A DNA stretch of 53,354 nucleotides from Herbinix sp. (GCA_029238935.1 JAQZBN010000051.1:1-53354), one strand, 5' to 3'. Positions 8,392 to 18,546 are shown, counted from the first letter of the stretch. The notes: generated by a model from the letters alone, not told the origin. A program made the numbers and translations.

Positions 8392-9108
8392 TTATCTAGA
8401 GATTTTAATAACAAACTTGTTCAAGTTTCCAGGATAGTAACTTTCTGAATATTCTATGGCTGTTCCTTTACTATTATATCCTACAGAAGAAATAAAATGT
8501 GCGGGTGAGCCTTCTTTCACCATAAGAAGATTAGCAGTTTTACCGTATAAGGTCTTTATTTCTAATTCGCGGACAACATTTGAAATAAAGATTCCATTTC
8601 GCTCTAGGACGTTATAAAGAGAGAAGGCTTCAAAATCATAATCTAATAAAAATGGAGCTAATTCGTAGGGAACATAAACTGTGGTAAGAACGACAGGTTT
8701 TTCTTCATTATTTGGACGAGCATAACGCAGTCGCTGCAACTTTATCAGCTTTGTGCCAAGAGGAATATTTAATTTGGTGTAAACATGCTCTGGACAGGGG
8801 CATGTTTTTAATTCTAGGACAACAGTGAGAGGTGTAAGCCCTTTGCTAATCATCTCTTCATTATAGCTTTCGATAAACTGCGTTGATTCTTGCATTAGCT
8901 TCGGTGATGTTACAAAGGTTCCTTTGCCTTTTACCCGGGTTAAATGTCCATCATTCACCAATTTTATCATTGCAGTACGGACGGTAGGGCGACTCACATT
9001 ATATTGCTTACATAATTCTAACTCGGTAGGAAGCATATCTCCGGGCATAAGAGTTTTGTCTTGTATCTTTATATAAATATCATGAATGATCTGGTCGTAT
9101 AGCGCCAT
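8392..9108 (-). CDS. GntR-family (HutC/UTRA) transcriptional regulator of the mannan locus
   Basis: Regulator of 238 residues, standard for the HutC subfamily. Residues 1-72 are the winged helix (LPTELELCKQYNVSRPTVRT, LTRVKGKGTFV). Residues ~90-235 are the UTRA ligand-binding domain (LGTKLIKLQRLRYARPN, then AIEYSESYYPGNLNKFVI). UTRA regulators bind sugar phosphates, histidine-type metabolites and others; here the neighbours point to a mannose- or mannobiose-derived ligand. It is divergent from the ABC transporter and upstream of GH76. Its own promoter overlaps a palindrome shared with both target promoters, which indicates autoregulation and a small local regulon. The ATG has a weak upstream site (AGGAGAA). 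Confidence 0.9.
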   Translation of the reverse strand: MALYDQIIHDIYIKIQDKTLMPGDMLPTELELCKQYNVSRPTVRTAMIKLVNDGHLTRVKGKGTFVTSPKLMQESTQFIESYNEEMISKGLTPLTVVLELKTCPCPEHVYTKLNIPLGTKLIKLQRLRYARPNNEEKPVVLTTVYVPYELAPFLLDYDFEAFSLYNVLERNGIFISNVVRELEIKTLYGKTANLLMVKEGSPAHFISSVGYNSKGTAIEYSESYYPGNLNKFVIKISR

Positions 9109-9335
9109 TTTCTTCTCCTATTCTATATAGTTATTATAACTTGGCTTGGCCATTAACTTAATATTCAAATAAATTTTCAATTACTTACATTAAATCATAA
9201 TCTAATTCCATTTTCCATTAACTTATTTACCTGTAAACAAAAGTCCGAATATGAAATTAACTATCTTTGTTTTATTACTATTTTAACATGTAAGACTTAT
9301 AAAATCAAATGTCGAAATGAAATAAATGTATTGTG

Positions 9336-9375
9336 ATATGACATTACATATTATGTGATTTAAAAATACGTACAA
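9336..9375 (-). promoter_or_regulatory. gntR promoter overlapping its operator
   Basis: On the minus strand TTGTAC (9375-9370) and TAATAT (9353-9348) are 16 bp apart. The palindrome ATATGACATTACATAT (9336-9351) overlaps the -10 and the transcription start. Its reverse complement differs at only two bases from the operator at 9643-9658. The 5' leader would be about 230 nt. Confidence 0.7.
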
Positions 9376-9637
9376 CACTTTTTTCTATTTATCTCATTTT
9401 ATACTCGATTAATTACTTCTTTCTTACTAGAGAAATTTATTAAGGGTTTCTAGTAGGAATCACATTAGCACTTAAATTACTATTTAAATATCTTAATTAT
9501 TTTAAACAAGATAACAAACCGAAAAACGATTGAAACACTGGTATTGAGAGAGGGCTTGAACAGTAGCTTTTTCCTTAATGTATTTTATTTATGAATGTAT
9601 GACATGCAATAAAGGAAAATAATAAAAAATAAAAATA

Positions 9638-9666
9638 TTGACATATGTTATGACATATAATATGAT
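9638..9666 (+). promoter_or_regulatory. ABC operon promoter with operator between -35 and -10
   Basis: TTGACA (9638-9643) and TATGAT (9661-9666) are 17 bp apart. ATATGTTATGACATAT (9643-9658), with arms ATATGT and ACATAT, fills the spacer. This is a textbook repressor site for the divergent GntR protein. Confidence 0.8.
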
Positions 9667-9800
9667 ACAAACATAAATAATGATACTAATACATATATGT
9701 ACTAAAATATTACTACATTTAGCTGGATCGGAAAAACTGAATACCTGAAAATGTTAAACACAAAACATAGTGTGGCAAATCTATAAGAAGGAGTTAGAAG

Positions 9801-9902
9801 ATGTATCACATTAATTCGCAGAATTGTCATACATGGAGTTTGTTCCACGGCATTTCATTGTTTTGTTGTACTACAGACTTAGATATTCTACTTTGGGAGT
9901 GA
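9801..9902 (+). CDS. 33-residue small ORF in the ABC operon leader
   Basis: ATG at 9801 is preceded by AAGGAG with 7-8 nt spacing, one of the best ribosome sites in the window. It encodes 33 residues beginning MYHINSQNCHTW and rich in Cys, His and Trp (SLFHGISLFCCTTD). It lies ~135 nt downstream of the operon promoter and 129 nt before the binding-protein gene, so it is on the same transcript. It has no signal peptide or known family. It could be a leader peptide that tunes translation or transcription of the operon, a small protein, or a decayed gene. Nothing else is seen between 9109 and 10031 apart from the promoters. Confidence 0.4.
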   Translation: MYHINSQNCHTWSLFHGISLFCCTTDLDILLWE

Positions 9903-10031
9903 AATGGAATAAACGGACAAATAATGAAAAGCCATGAATCATAGCAGTGATAGCATCTGTTAAGTGAGGTTTCAAAGTATAATAACTTCACCAGGCAGTG
10001 CAAATAAAAGTTAAGAAAGAAGGAGAAGAGG

Positions 10032-11747
10032 ATGAAAAAGAAAAGTTTGAAACGGGTTATATCTGTATTATTGGGGTTGGTATTAGTATTCGGTATGATT
10101 GGTTGTTCCAAGAATAACGATACCAAGGATACCGCCGGGAATTCTGATTCAAAGAGTGATACCAACAAGGAAACTCAAGAGGGTGATCAATCAAACAGCG
10201 AAACTGATGCTGTATCAAGATTACCGGAAGAGGAAGTATTTGCTCCATATGATGAGACAGTCACTCTAACAGCGGCTCGTGTAGGTATTGCAAGTAATAA
10301 TTTGCCCGAAGGCGAGGATTTTGAAACCAATCAATACATAAAGTGGGTGGAAGATAAGTTAAATATTGATCTTAACTATACTTTTCTGGCAACAGATACA
10401 GAGACATACAAAACGAGAGTTAATTTGATGATTACAACAGGTGATATACCGGATGTTATGATGGTGGATCGTTCTAGTTATCTGGCTATGGTGGAAGCAG
10501 GTCTTCTCGCCGATATGACCGATATTATTACGAAGTATTCCTCCGAACTAATTGCCGATTATTATAACTCCTATAATGGAAGTCAGTTAGAATATTCGAA
10601 GGTGGACGGGAGAATTTATGGAATACCAAATGCTAAACCACAGGATTGTCAACAATTACTATGGGTTCGTAAGGACTGGAGAGAAAAGTTAGGAATTGAT
10701 CAACCTGAGTCATTAGATGATGTAATAGAACTTGCAAGAGCATTCGTTACTCAAGATCCGGACGGTAACAATATAGATGATACGGTTGGATTATTAGGTG
10801 ATCCTTCCCTTTATGCAACCGGTGGTGCATTTGTATTTAATTCCATTTTTAGTGCTAAGAATGCGACTCCGGGACAATTCATGAAAAATGAAGCAGGAGA
10901 AGTATATTATGGTTCCGTACAACCGGAGACCAAGGAAGCACTTCAAGTATTAGCTGATATGTATGCTGAAGGCTTAATTGATAAAGAAATGGCTTCCAGG
11001 GATTGGAATGCAAATGCAGGTTTAGTTAATACAGGGGTTGCTGGTTTATACTTTTATCCATGGCATGGTGGATGGATGGCAAGTAATACAGTAGCTGCTA
11101 ATCCAAAGGCAGAGTGGGAATTATTTGCTGCACCAGTGAATGAGAACGGAGAAGTAATTACGATCGTACCAGAGCCTGCGATACAGTATTTGGTTGTAAG
11201 TAAGGATTGTAAAAATCCTGAGGCTGTGATGAAGCTCCTTTCTGTTCAGTATCAAGGATTACGTATGCTAGATGAGGAAGCAGCTAAGATTTATGAAGGA
11301 CTGGGAGTTTCATGGGAAAACTGGCCATTTGCTTTTGAGTTAAATTATCGTGACACGGTATATGAGGACGCTATAGCGATTCAAGAAGCAGCAAAAACAG
11401 GAGATATTAGTGGACTCAAAGCAAGTATGGTTCCTAACTACCAGCACTATATGAATTATTTGGAAAAAGGTCCTGAAGATATGACGTCCTATGGTAATGC
11501 TTTTGCATTTGGCGTATCAGCTGCTATGACCGGTGATTCGCATTTTAACAATCAAGAGGCAGCTTTTTATGGAACAACAGATACCATGGCAATGAAAAAA
11601 CCAAATCTTGATAAACTGGAAAATGAGACCTTCCTTAAAATCATTACCGGTGATCAGCCAATTTCTGCATTCGATGACTTTGTTACGAAATGGTATAAAG
11701 AAGGCGGAGAAGAAATCTTAGCTGAGGTCGAAGCAGCGATCAAATAA
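10032..11747 (+). CDS. ABC transporter extracellular sugar-binding lipoprotein (family 1, LipO-like)
   Basis: Substrate-binding lipoprotein of 571 residues, the large type paired with LplB/YtcP permeases for oligosaccharides. The signal peptide ends at the lipobox Cys25 (GMIGCSKNN), followed by a Ser/Thr/Asp-rich linker to about 60. Characteristic segments are WVEDKLNIDLNYTFLATDTE, MITTGDIPDVMMVDRSSYLA, GRIYGIPNAKP and WVRKDWREKLGI. It captures sugar outside the membrane for the two permeases that follow in the same operon. No ATPase gene is present, as is usual for this class, where a shared MsmX-type ATPase serves many importers. Given the GH76 gene, alpha-mannooligosaccharide is the likely ligand. 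GAAGGAG precedes the ATG. Confidence 0.9.
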   Translation: MKKKSLKRVISVLLGLVLVFGMIGCSKNNDTKDTAGNSDSKSDTNKETQEGDQSNSETDAVSRLPEEEVFAPYDETVTLTAARVGIASNNLPEGEDFETNQYIKWVEDKLNIDLNYTFLATDTETYKTRVNLMITTGDIPDVMMVDRSSYLAMVEAGLLADMTDIITKYSSELIADYYNSYNGSQLEYSKVDGRIYGIPNAKPQDCQQLLWVRKDWREKLGIDQPESLDDVIELARAFVTQDPDGNNIDDTVGLLGDPSLYATGGAFVFNSIFSAKNATPGQFMKNEAGEVYYGSVQPETKEALQVLADMYAEGLIDKEMASRDWNANAGLVNTGVAGLYFYPWHGGWMASNTVAANPKAEWELFAAPVNENGEVITIVPEPAIQYLVVSKDCKNPEAVMKLLSVQYQGLRMLDEEAAKIYEGLGVSWENWPFAFELNYRDTVYEDAIAIQEAAKTGDISGLKASMVPNYQHYMNYLEKGPEDMTSYGNAFAFGVSAAMTGDSHFNNQEAAFYGTTDTMAMKKPNLDKLENETFLKIITGDQPISAFDDFVTKWYKEGGEEILAEVEAAIK

Positions 11748-11774
11748 CATTAAATAAATGAGGGGGAACCTATT

Positions 11775-12671
11775 GTGTATTATAAAAAACATCAGAAGTA
11801 TTATAATTTAATGCTGTTACCAGGTGTACTTCTTTTAATAGTATTCTCTTATATTCCTATGTTTGGTATCGCTATTGCGTTTCAGAAGTTTATACCGACA
11901 AAAGGGATTGCCGGGTCAAAGTGGATAGGACTTGATAATTTTAAATATATGTTCAGTATGTCGACCAGTTGGCAGGTGTTTGGAAATACGATATCCATTG
12001 CTGTTTCAAAGATAGTGATTGGATTATTGCTTCCGATTGTGGTTGCCCTCCTCATAAACGAAGTAAGGAATAAGTATTTTAAGAAGAGTGTTCAGACAGT
12101 GATCTATCTTCCTTATTTCCTGTCCTGGGTTATTCTTGGTACAATATTTAGCACAATGTTTTCTGGAAACGGTGTGGTTAACTCATTACTTGATTCGATG
12201 GGAATATTGAAAGAACCAATCCTTTTTATGCAGAGTAATCGATGGTTTCGCTCTATTATTATTGGAACGGATGTATGGAAGTCTTTTGGATATAACACGA
12301 TCATCTATATATCAGCATTAGCAGCGATTGATACGGCACAATATGAAAGTGCAGTGATTGATGGAGCCAACCGATGGAAGCTGGCAACGAAGATATCCCT
12401 ACCTTCCATCAAACCAACAATTATTCTACTGGCAACACTAAGTCTAGGAAGTATTTTGAATGCAGGTTTTGAGCAGATTTTAACCATGTACAATCCAATT
12501 GTATATGAAGCAGGCGATATTATTGATACCGTAGTATACCGCATGGGATTATTGGAACAGCAGTATGGTATCGCTACTGCAATGGGATTAATGAAGTCAG
12601 TAATCAGCTGTGTATTAATCGTTATTTCTTATATTTCTGCGAAGAAGTTTGCAAATTATACAATATTCTAA
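11775..12671 (+). CDS. ABC sugar transporter permease (LplB-like)
   Basis: Inner-membrane permease of 298 residues with about six helices (for example LMLLPGVLLLIVFSYIPMFG). The cytoplasmic EAA loop that contacts the ATPase is ESAVIDGANRWKLATKISLP. It starts at GTG 27 bp after the binding-protein gene and is the first of two permeases forming a heterodimer. Its gene is followed by a hairpin before the second permease. Confidence 0.92.
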   Translation: MYYKKHQKYYNLMLLPGVLLLIVFSYIPMFGIAIAFQKFIPTKGIAGSKWIGLDNFKYMFSMSTSWQVFGNTISIAVSKIVIGLLLPIVVALLINEVRNKYFKKSVQTVIYLPYFLSWVILGTIFSTMFSGNGVVNSLLDSMGILKEPILFMQSNRWFRSIIIGTDVWKSFGYNTIIYISALAAIDTAQYESAVIDGANRWKLATKISLPSIKPTIILLATLSLGSILNAGFEQILTMYNPIVYEAGDIIDTVVYRMGLLEQQYGIATAMGLMKSVISCVLIVISYISAKKFANYTIF

Positions 12672-12674
12672 TAG

Positions 12675-12712
12675 AACTATTCCATTTGCTAGGAATGGCA
12701 GATGGAATAGTT
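12675..12712 (+). other. Intercistronic hairpin between permease genes
   Basis: Arms AACTATTCCAT and ATGGAATAGTT pair perfectly over 11 bp, followed only by TTTAC. It could be a weak attenuator or an mRNA stabilising structure. Confidence 0.65.
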
Positions 12713-12739
12713 TTACTATAAATAGAGAGAGGAATCAAT

Positions 12740-13630
12740 ATGGTTAGGAGCAAAAAATTAAGTGGGCGAATCGCTGATATTATCATATGTTTCATCTTAA
12801 TATTGATAATGATTATATGTCTAATACCAATCATAAACACCTTAGCGTTATCCCTAAGTTCAAGTGTAGCAGCAAATGCAGGCAAAGTATTTTTATGGCC
12901 GATTGATTTTACAATTGCATCCTATGATCAGATATTGAATGATAGTGCTTATTTAAAGGCGTTAATCGTTTCTTTCGCCCGTACTACGGTTGGAACAGCG
13001 TTTACCTTTGTAATCATAATATTAATGGCCTATCCTTTATCGAAAAGCTCTAAAACATTTCCGATGCACAATATTTATTTGTGGTTCATCATTGGGGCAA
13101 TGTTATTTAGCGGAGGTTTGATTCCTGCTTATATGGTTGTATTTAAGTTGGGACTGATTAACAGCTTTTGGTCGATGATTATACCTTGTGCAGTACCGGT
13201 TTTTAGTGTGATTCTTATTATGAATTATATGAAAGGTTTGCCGGCCGAGGTAGAAGAATCGTCACAAATGGATGGAGCAAGTCCCCTAACAACTTTGGTG
13301 TATATTATTGCTCCTATGTGTAAGCCTGTATTAGCTACAGTGGCATTATTCACGGCAAGCGGACACTGGAATCAATATTTTGATGCGATGATTTATATGA
13401 ACGATCCTACAAAATGGCCAGTACAAACGTATATTCAATCCCTGAATGTATCGGTCCAGCAGATGGCATCTGTAACAGATCCAAATGAAATTGCTCGATT
13501 AATGAAAATATCAGGTGTAACCTTTAATTCGGCTAAAGTATTTGTTGCAATGATTCCTATTTTAATCGTATATCCCTTTGTACAAAAATTCTTTGTTGGA
13601 GGTATTGTTATGGGAGCGGTAAAAGGTTAA
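12740..13630 (+). CDS. ABC sugar transporter permease (YtcP-like)
   Basis: Second permease of the importer, 296 residues, six predicted helices (first: IIICFILILIMIICLIPIIN). The EAA loop is EESSQMDGASPLTTLVYIIA followed by PMCKP. It ends with the GGIVMGAVKG tail typical of carbohydrate permeases of this family. AGAGAGG precedes the ATG. It forms the channel with the preceding LplB-like protein. Confidence 0.92.
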   Translation: MVRSKKLSGRIADIIICFILILIMIICLIPIINTLALSLSSSVAANAGKVFLWPIDFTIASYDQILNDSAYLKALIVSFARTTVGTAFTFVIIILMAYPLSKSSKTFPMHNIYLWFIIGAMLFSGGLIPAYMVVFKLGLINSFWSMIIPCAVPVFSVILIMNYMKGLPAEVEESSQMDGASPLTTLVYIIAPMCKPVLATVALFTASGHWNQYFDAMIYMNDPTKWPVQTYIQSLNVSVQQMASVTDPNEIARLMKISGVTFNSAKVFVAMIPILIVYPFVQKFFVGGIVMGAVKG

Positions 13631-13715
13631 AAGTTACCTGTAATAAAATTACATATGTCATGGAACTAGAATATGATTTAAGCAGGATGGAAAGGATAAT
13701 AACAGAGGTTGGGAA

Positions 13716-15767
13716 ATGATACAAATGAGAAAAATGATAAAATGGAATAAGTTTCATGGAATACGAATCAGGCTAATGCTTGCTTTTTCATTTTCAATTA
13801 TATTAATTATAATTTTTGGTATAGTTTCTTATCATAAGGCTTCCAGTGTTATTATCGATAATTATGAGAAAAGTACAACAAATACCTTAAATGCAATCAG
13901 CGATTACCTGGAATTAGGTTTAAAATTTGTTACAGAGAGATCAACCGAACTTTTATTAAGTGATAAAATGGATAAATATTATAATCGCAACAATGAAGAG
14001 GATTCCGTTGACGACGTAATGGTATTAAAAGCAATGAAGGAAGAAATTGCAATAGCACAAGGGGCCAATTCCTTTATGAGTGACATCTATGTCTTAGGGA
14101 AAAAGGGTCAAAGTATTTCATCTTCCAATGCCCTTCCAGAAGATATTTATACTGCATTTACGGAGTCAGAAGAAGCATTAAGACTTGATAATGCTTCCGG
14201 TAATAATTACTGGATCGGGGAACATAAAATCCTGGATCAAAAGATGAATACTACTCGTGATACCTATGCTACTTCCATCATTAGAAAAATGTCATATGAG
14301 AATGCTTACATAATAATTAACATATCTGCCGATCAAATCAGGCAATCATTACTTAGTATCGATTGTGGGGAAGGTAGCATATTAGGTTTTGTAACAGGGG
14401 ATGGGAGAGAGACATTATCTAGTATTGACCAAGAGAGGACATTTATAGATTTACCATACTATCAAAAATCAGCCGTGAGTGAGGAAGCTAGTGGGTATTC
14501 CTATGAAGTATATGATAATGAAAAATATCTATACCTATATAGTAAAGTTGGTAATACAGGTGCCATGATCTGCGCATTGGTTCCTGAAAGAACTATAATA
14601 GCACAAGTAGATAGCTTGAAAACCTTAAGCTTACTATTTGCTTCAATGGCGTGTATTATGGCTTTTTCGATTGGAACATGGATCGCAAGAGGGATTGGGA
14701 TTGCTATTTCTAAAATAACAGCATCCATTTCTGAAGCTGCTAAAGGGGATCTAACCGTTAATTTTGAAACGAAACGTAAAGACGAATTTAAGGTTCTCTC
14801 CGTAGGACTTATTGAGATGGTGAAAGGTATGAGCAGTCTTATTGGAAAGGTAGCAGAGGTAAGTGATAAGGTGAACGCTTCTGCGGAGATACTTTCTGCT
14901 CATTCCGAGGATATCCTGGGAGCAACGAAGTCGATTTCCTTTACCATAGATGAGGTTGAAAAAGGTATCGTAGATCAAGCGGAAGAAACAGAGAAATGTT
15001 TAGAACAAATGCACCATCTCTCAGATCAGATCAATGGCGTATACGAAAATACCTTTGATATTGAAAAAATAGCAGGTGATACCAAAAATATCGTTCGTGG
15101 TGGAATGGGCATCATTGAAGATTTAAACGAAAAGGCAAATGCAACCACAGAAATCACACAAGTAGTAATCAGCGATATTGAGAAATTAGAAGCACAACTT
15201 CGATCCATTGGAGATTTTACTATTCTTATTAATGAAATAGCAGAACAGACGAATTTGCTAGCTCTTAATGCATCTATTGAGGCAGCAAGAGCAGGGGAAT
15301 ATGGGAGAGGATTTTCTGTAGTGGCGGAGGAGATCCGAAAATTAGCGGATCAATCGGTTAAGGCAGTTGACAAAATGCAAGGTACAATAACTGAAATACA
15401 GTATAAAACACAGGGTACCATAGCTTCTGCGAAACAGTCCGAGACGATAGTTCAATTGCAATCAAAGGCATTACGAAATACAATCACTGTATTTGATGAG
15501 ATCAATTCACATGTAAGTAAACTCACCGAAAATCTGTACCATATATCAAATGGGATTAAAAGTATAGAGAACGCGAAAGAAGAGACCTTGGGTTCGATTT
15601 CCAACATAGCAACAGTGTCCCAACAAACAGCAGCTGCCTCAGAAGAGGTGAGTGCAACTACAAATAATGAGATTGGTTCGGTTGAAAAATTAAGTCAGTC
15701 AGCACTAGAGCTTGCCAATGATGCAAAGGCTTTAATGGAAGCAATTCAAATATTTACGATTAAATAA
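13716..15767 (+). CDS. Methyl-accepting chemotaxis protein linked to the sugar importer
   Basis: Chemoreceptor of 683 residues. TM1 is at about 19-41 ([18 protein letters not shown]), an extracellular sensor of ~260 residues follows, and TM2 is at about 303-325. HAMP spans ~325-378. The signalling domain carries the invariant tip [19 protein letters not shown] (about 507-525) and [18 protein letters not shown]. It lies 85 bp after the permease gene with no terminator between, so it is probably cotranscribed and reports the same sugar to the chemotaxis machinery, directly or through the binding protein. An ACATATGTCATG half-operator occurs at 13651-13662. AGAGGTTGGG is the probable ribosome site. 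Confidence 0.92.
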   Translation: MIQMRKMIKWNKFHGIRIRLMLAFSFSIILIIIFGIVSYHKASSVIIDNYEKSTTNTLNAISDYLELGLKFVTERSTELLLSDKMDKYYNRNNEEDSVDDVMVLKAMKEEIAIAQGANSFMSDIYVLGKKGQSISSSNALPEDIYTAFTESEEALRLDNASGNNYWIGEHKILDQKMNTTRDTYATSIIRKMSYENAYIIINISADQIRQSLLSIDCGEGSILGFVTGDGRETLSSIDQERTFIDLPYYQKSAVSEEASGYSYEVYDNEKYLYLYSKVGNTGAMICALVPERTIIAQVDSLKTLSLLFASMACIMAFSIGTWIARGIGIAISKITASISEAAKGDLTVNFETKRKDEFKVLSVGLIEMVKGMSSLIGKVAEVSDKVNASAEILSAHSEDILGATKSISFTIDEVEKGIVDQAEETEKCLEQMHHLSDQINGVYENTFDIEKIAGDTKNIVRGGMGIIEDLNEKANATTEITQVVISDIEKLEAQLRSIGDFTILINEIAEQTNLLALNASIEAARAGEYGRGFSVVAEEIRKLADQSVKAVDKMQGTITEIQYKTQGTIASAKQSETIVQLQSKALRNTITVFDEINSHVSKLTENLYHISNGIKSIENAKEETLGSISNIATVSQQTAAASEEVSATTNNEIGSVEKLSQSALELANDAKALMEAIQIFTIK

Positions 15768-15796
15768 CTGTTTTACAATTAGTTTGTTAGTAATGC

Positions 15797-15827
15797 AGCA
15801 CTTATCTATGGGTAGGTGCTTTTTTTA
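15797..15827 (+). terminator. Terminator of the ABC/chemoreceptor operon
   Basis: AGCACTTA pairs with TAGGTGCT (one G-T), followed by seven T residues. Confidence 0.9.
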
Positions 15828-15902
15828 TACGCGTAGATGGAAGTAGAAATTATAGGATGGAAGTGATGAAAAATATGGGATGAGATTTTACAGTATAAAA
15901 CA

Positions 15903-15924
15903 ACCATTTTTGTTGAAAAATGGT
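15903..15924. repeat. Perfect hairpin before the LRR gene
   Basis: ACCATTTTT and AAAAATGGT flank GTTG. There is no T run after it, so it is more likely a 5'-leader structure or a protein site for the LRR gene that starts 62 bp downstream. Confidence 0.55.
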
Positions 15925-15985
15925 ACTAGTTAATATACAATTATATATCAGACACTTAAATGAATCACCGAAAGGATAACTCGAT

Positions 15986-18520
15986 ATGTATGCTGCTAAG
16001 GAAAACAGATATCTGAAATGCTTACTATTTTTATTGATTTTATTTGCATCTTTATCCTCCACAATCGTTAGGGTAGAAGCAAAAAGCACAGATTTTGTAA
16101 TAAAGAATAGTGTATTAACTAGTTATAATGGTAACAGTAGCACAGTAACTATACCGGATACGGTAAAAACAATTGGAAAAAGAGCATTTATCTATTCTAA
16201 TCTAAAGAAAGTGATAATTCCTTCCAGTGTTACTAAGATTGAAGAAAACGCATTTCAATATTGTGAAGCACTAGCTGATATACAGATAAAAAATAAAAAA
16301 GTAACTATTGAAGATAATGTTTTTGAAGGGACTGCATGGCTTAAAAATCGTAAAGACGAATATGTCGTGTTGAATGGAAATCTAATTGACTATAATGGGA
16401 ACGATCCCTTCGTGGTAATTCCGAATTCAGTAAGAGTTATATGCGGAGGGGCATTTGATCATCTTGCATACTTAGAAATTGTTGAGATTCCAAATAGTGT
16501 AAACATAATAGGTAAGAATGCATTTTCTAATAAAAAAGATCTACGGAAGGTAACTATGACAGATTCCGTTACGGTTATAGAAGCGTACGCATTTGATGGA
16601 TGTAAATGGCTAGAAAAAGTTGAGTTTTCAAAAAACATAACTGAGTTAGGTGATCATGCCTTTTATGATACACTAATAGAGAAAAGTATGCTTCCTAAGA
16701 ACATCAAGAATATGGGTAAAGAAGTTACCGGGCAGGGATTTTTCTTTTTTATGGAAGCAGACTCAAGATTTACAGGAATATTTTATGATTACGGAAAAAG
16801 TTACGACAAATACAACGGTAACAGTACTAAGGTAGTAATTCCAAAGGGTTATGATATCATTGGCGGGAATGCCTTTTATAATAATAAAAAAGTAAAAGAA
16901 ATCGTTATTCCGGAAGGAGTTACCCTGATTGAGAGCAATGCTTTTGAAGGGTGCACAAACTTAGAGAAAATAACCTTACCAAATTCATTAAAAGATATCT
17001 CAGCTGGTGCGTTCAAAGGATGTACGAAATTAAAAACAGTAACAATACCAAAGAATGTAACTAATATGTGTGATGAAATATTTTTAGACTGTAAGTCCCT
17101 TGAAAGTGTAAAAATCCTTGGTAAAGTTACAGAATTGGGATCATCCACCTTCGAAGGATGCAGCAACCTGAAGAAAGTTTATTTGGCAGAAGGAATTAAG
17201 ATTATCGGAAGAGATACTTTTTCGGAATGTAGCAAATTAACGGATATTTCCTTGCCGGATGGAATGACGGATATCGGCGATTCTGCTTTCTACGGTTGTA
17301 AAAACCTCAGTAAGATCACTCTTCCAAAGACAATCCGCTGGATAGGGAAGGATGCATTTTCAGGATGCTCTTCCCTAAGCTCAATCACGCTTCCTAACGG
17401 AGTGGTAAATATTATGAGGAATACTTTTCATGGATGTAAAAACCTTACTTCTGTCAAGCTTCCTACAACTTTAAAAAGTATCGGTGATTCTGCTTTCTCG
17501 TATTGTAATAGTTTAAATGAGATCAACTTACCGAAAAATCTGATGACGATTGGTCCGGAAGCCTTTTCAAGTTGTAGCAATTTGAGTAATATTTCGATAC
17601 CGGCGAACGTTGTTAGCATTGGAGATCATGCATTCGAGGAATGTGATATCAAAGAAATTCAGATTCCAGAGGGGATAAAAGAAATAGAGTCAGGAACCTT
17701 TCAATATTGTGAAAACCTAAAAAAAGTGGTACTTCCGAATAGTATTAAGAGCATTGGGGATAGTGCCTTTGAAAATTGTATGCTGCTCAGTAAGGTGAAT
17801 TTGCCTGAAAATTTGGATTACATCGGTGAGAGAGCTTTTATCCGTTGCGAGAATTTTTATTTGGATAAGCTTCCGGATTGTAAAATTGGTAATAAAGCCT
17901 TCTTAAAAAGTGGGTATTATCGGTTAACCTGGCCAGAAGAATTGGAAGAGTTTCCTGCGTATGAAGGTGGTAGGATAACAAATCTTACAGTGTATGAGCC
18001 ATTTGATCTGACGGTAATTATTTCTGATACGAACGTGAATGAAATAGAAGAATATTTCTCCATGTTAACCAAACTGGGATACAAAATAGAACTTCAAGAA
18101 GATGAATACAATGATGACGAGAATCCTACGAAAAATTATGTTTGTACCTCAGAAAAACAAAGCACCCTCAAGATCAAATACTATCAGAACTCCGATATAG
18201 TTATGTTTTCGCATTCCATAAATGATATAGATTGGATAAAGTCTTCGTTATCGCAATATTTTAAGAAGATACCGACGGAGGATGGGGAAATACAAAGATT
18301 CAATATACTTGGTTTTAGTAAAATGGAACTTTATTTATACAATGTAACTCAGGAGAGCTATTTAAAGATTCTAAAAAAGAACGGATATAAAATAGTTGAT
18401 GTTGATAAAGATTCAGAGATCTATTATCTGGAGAACAGTAATGATGAAAGCATCCAGATTACATATAGCGATAGTGAAGAGGATGGTAAATTTTTATATA
18501 TTTACTATAATGAATATTAG
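15986..18520 (+). CDS. Secreted BspA-like leucine-rich-repeat protein
   Basis: Exported protein of 844 residues. A signal peptide covers 1-32 (LFLLILFASLSSTIVRVEA). From ~40 to ~640 there are more than twenty 23-residue LRR_5 repeats of the form IGxxAFxxCxxLxxIxLPxx (for example IGDSAFYGCKNLSKITLP). Such BspA-type proteins lie on the surface or are secreted and mediate adhesion or binding. The C-terminal ~200 residues are not LRR and contain two related units (see findings): ISDTNVNEIEEYFSMLTKLG and VTQESYLKILKKNGYKI. There is no LPxTG, transmembrane anchor or SLH domain. AAAGGATAAC lies before the ATG. It appears monocistronic. Confidence 0.9.
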   Translation: MYAAKENRYLKCLLFLLILFASLSSTIVRVEAKSTDFVIKNSVLTSYNGNSSTVTIPDTVKTIGKRAFIYSNLKKVIIPSSVTKIEENAFQYCEALADIQIKNKKVTIEDNVFEGTAWLKNRKDEYVVLNGNLIDYNGNDPFVVIPNSVRVICGGAFDHLAYLEIVEIPNSVNIIGKNAFSNKKDLRKVTMTDSVTVIEAYAFDGCKWLEKVEFSKNITELGDHAFYDTLIEKSMLPKNIKNMGKEVTGQGFFFFMEADSRFTGIFYDYGKSYDKYNGNSTKVVIPKGYDIIGGNAFYNNKKVKEIVIPEGVTLIESNAFEGCTNLEKITLPNSLKDISAGAFKGCTKLKTVTIPKNVTNMCDEIFLDCKSLESVKILGKVTELGSSTFEGCSNLKKVYLAEGIKIIGRDTFSECSKLTDISLPDGMTDIGDSAFYGCKNLSKITLPKTIRWIGKDAFSGCSSLSSITLPNGVVNIMRNTFHGCKNLTSVKLPTTLKSIGDSAFSYCNSLNEINLPKNLMTIGPEAFSSCSNLSNISIPANVVSIGDHAFEECDIKEIQIPEGIKEIESGTFQYCENLKKVVLPNSIKSIGDSAFENCMLLSKVNLPENLDYIGERAFIRCENFYLDKLPDCKIGNKAFLKSGYYRLTWPEELEEFPAYEGGRITNLTVYEPFDLTVIISDTNVNEIEEYFSMLTKLGYKIELQEDEYNDDENPTKNYVCTSEKQSTLKIKYYQNSDIVMFSHSINDIDWIKSSLSQYFKKIPTEDGEIQRFNILGFSKMELYLYNVTQESYLKILKKNGYKIVDVDKDSEIYYLENSNDESIQITYSDSEEDGKFLYIYYNEY

Positions 18521-18546
18521 ACCTACTTTATGAATGACTTAAATGG

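Noticed and set aside
9827..10168. 113-codon minus-strand frame across the start of the binding-protein gene
   Set aside because: It is antisense to a clear lipoprotein gene, has no ribosome site and no recognisable family.
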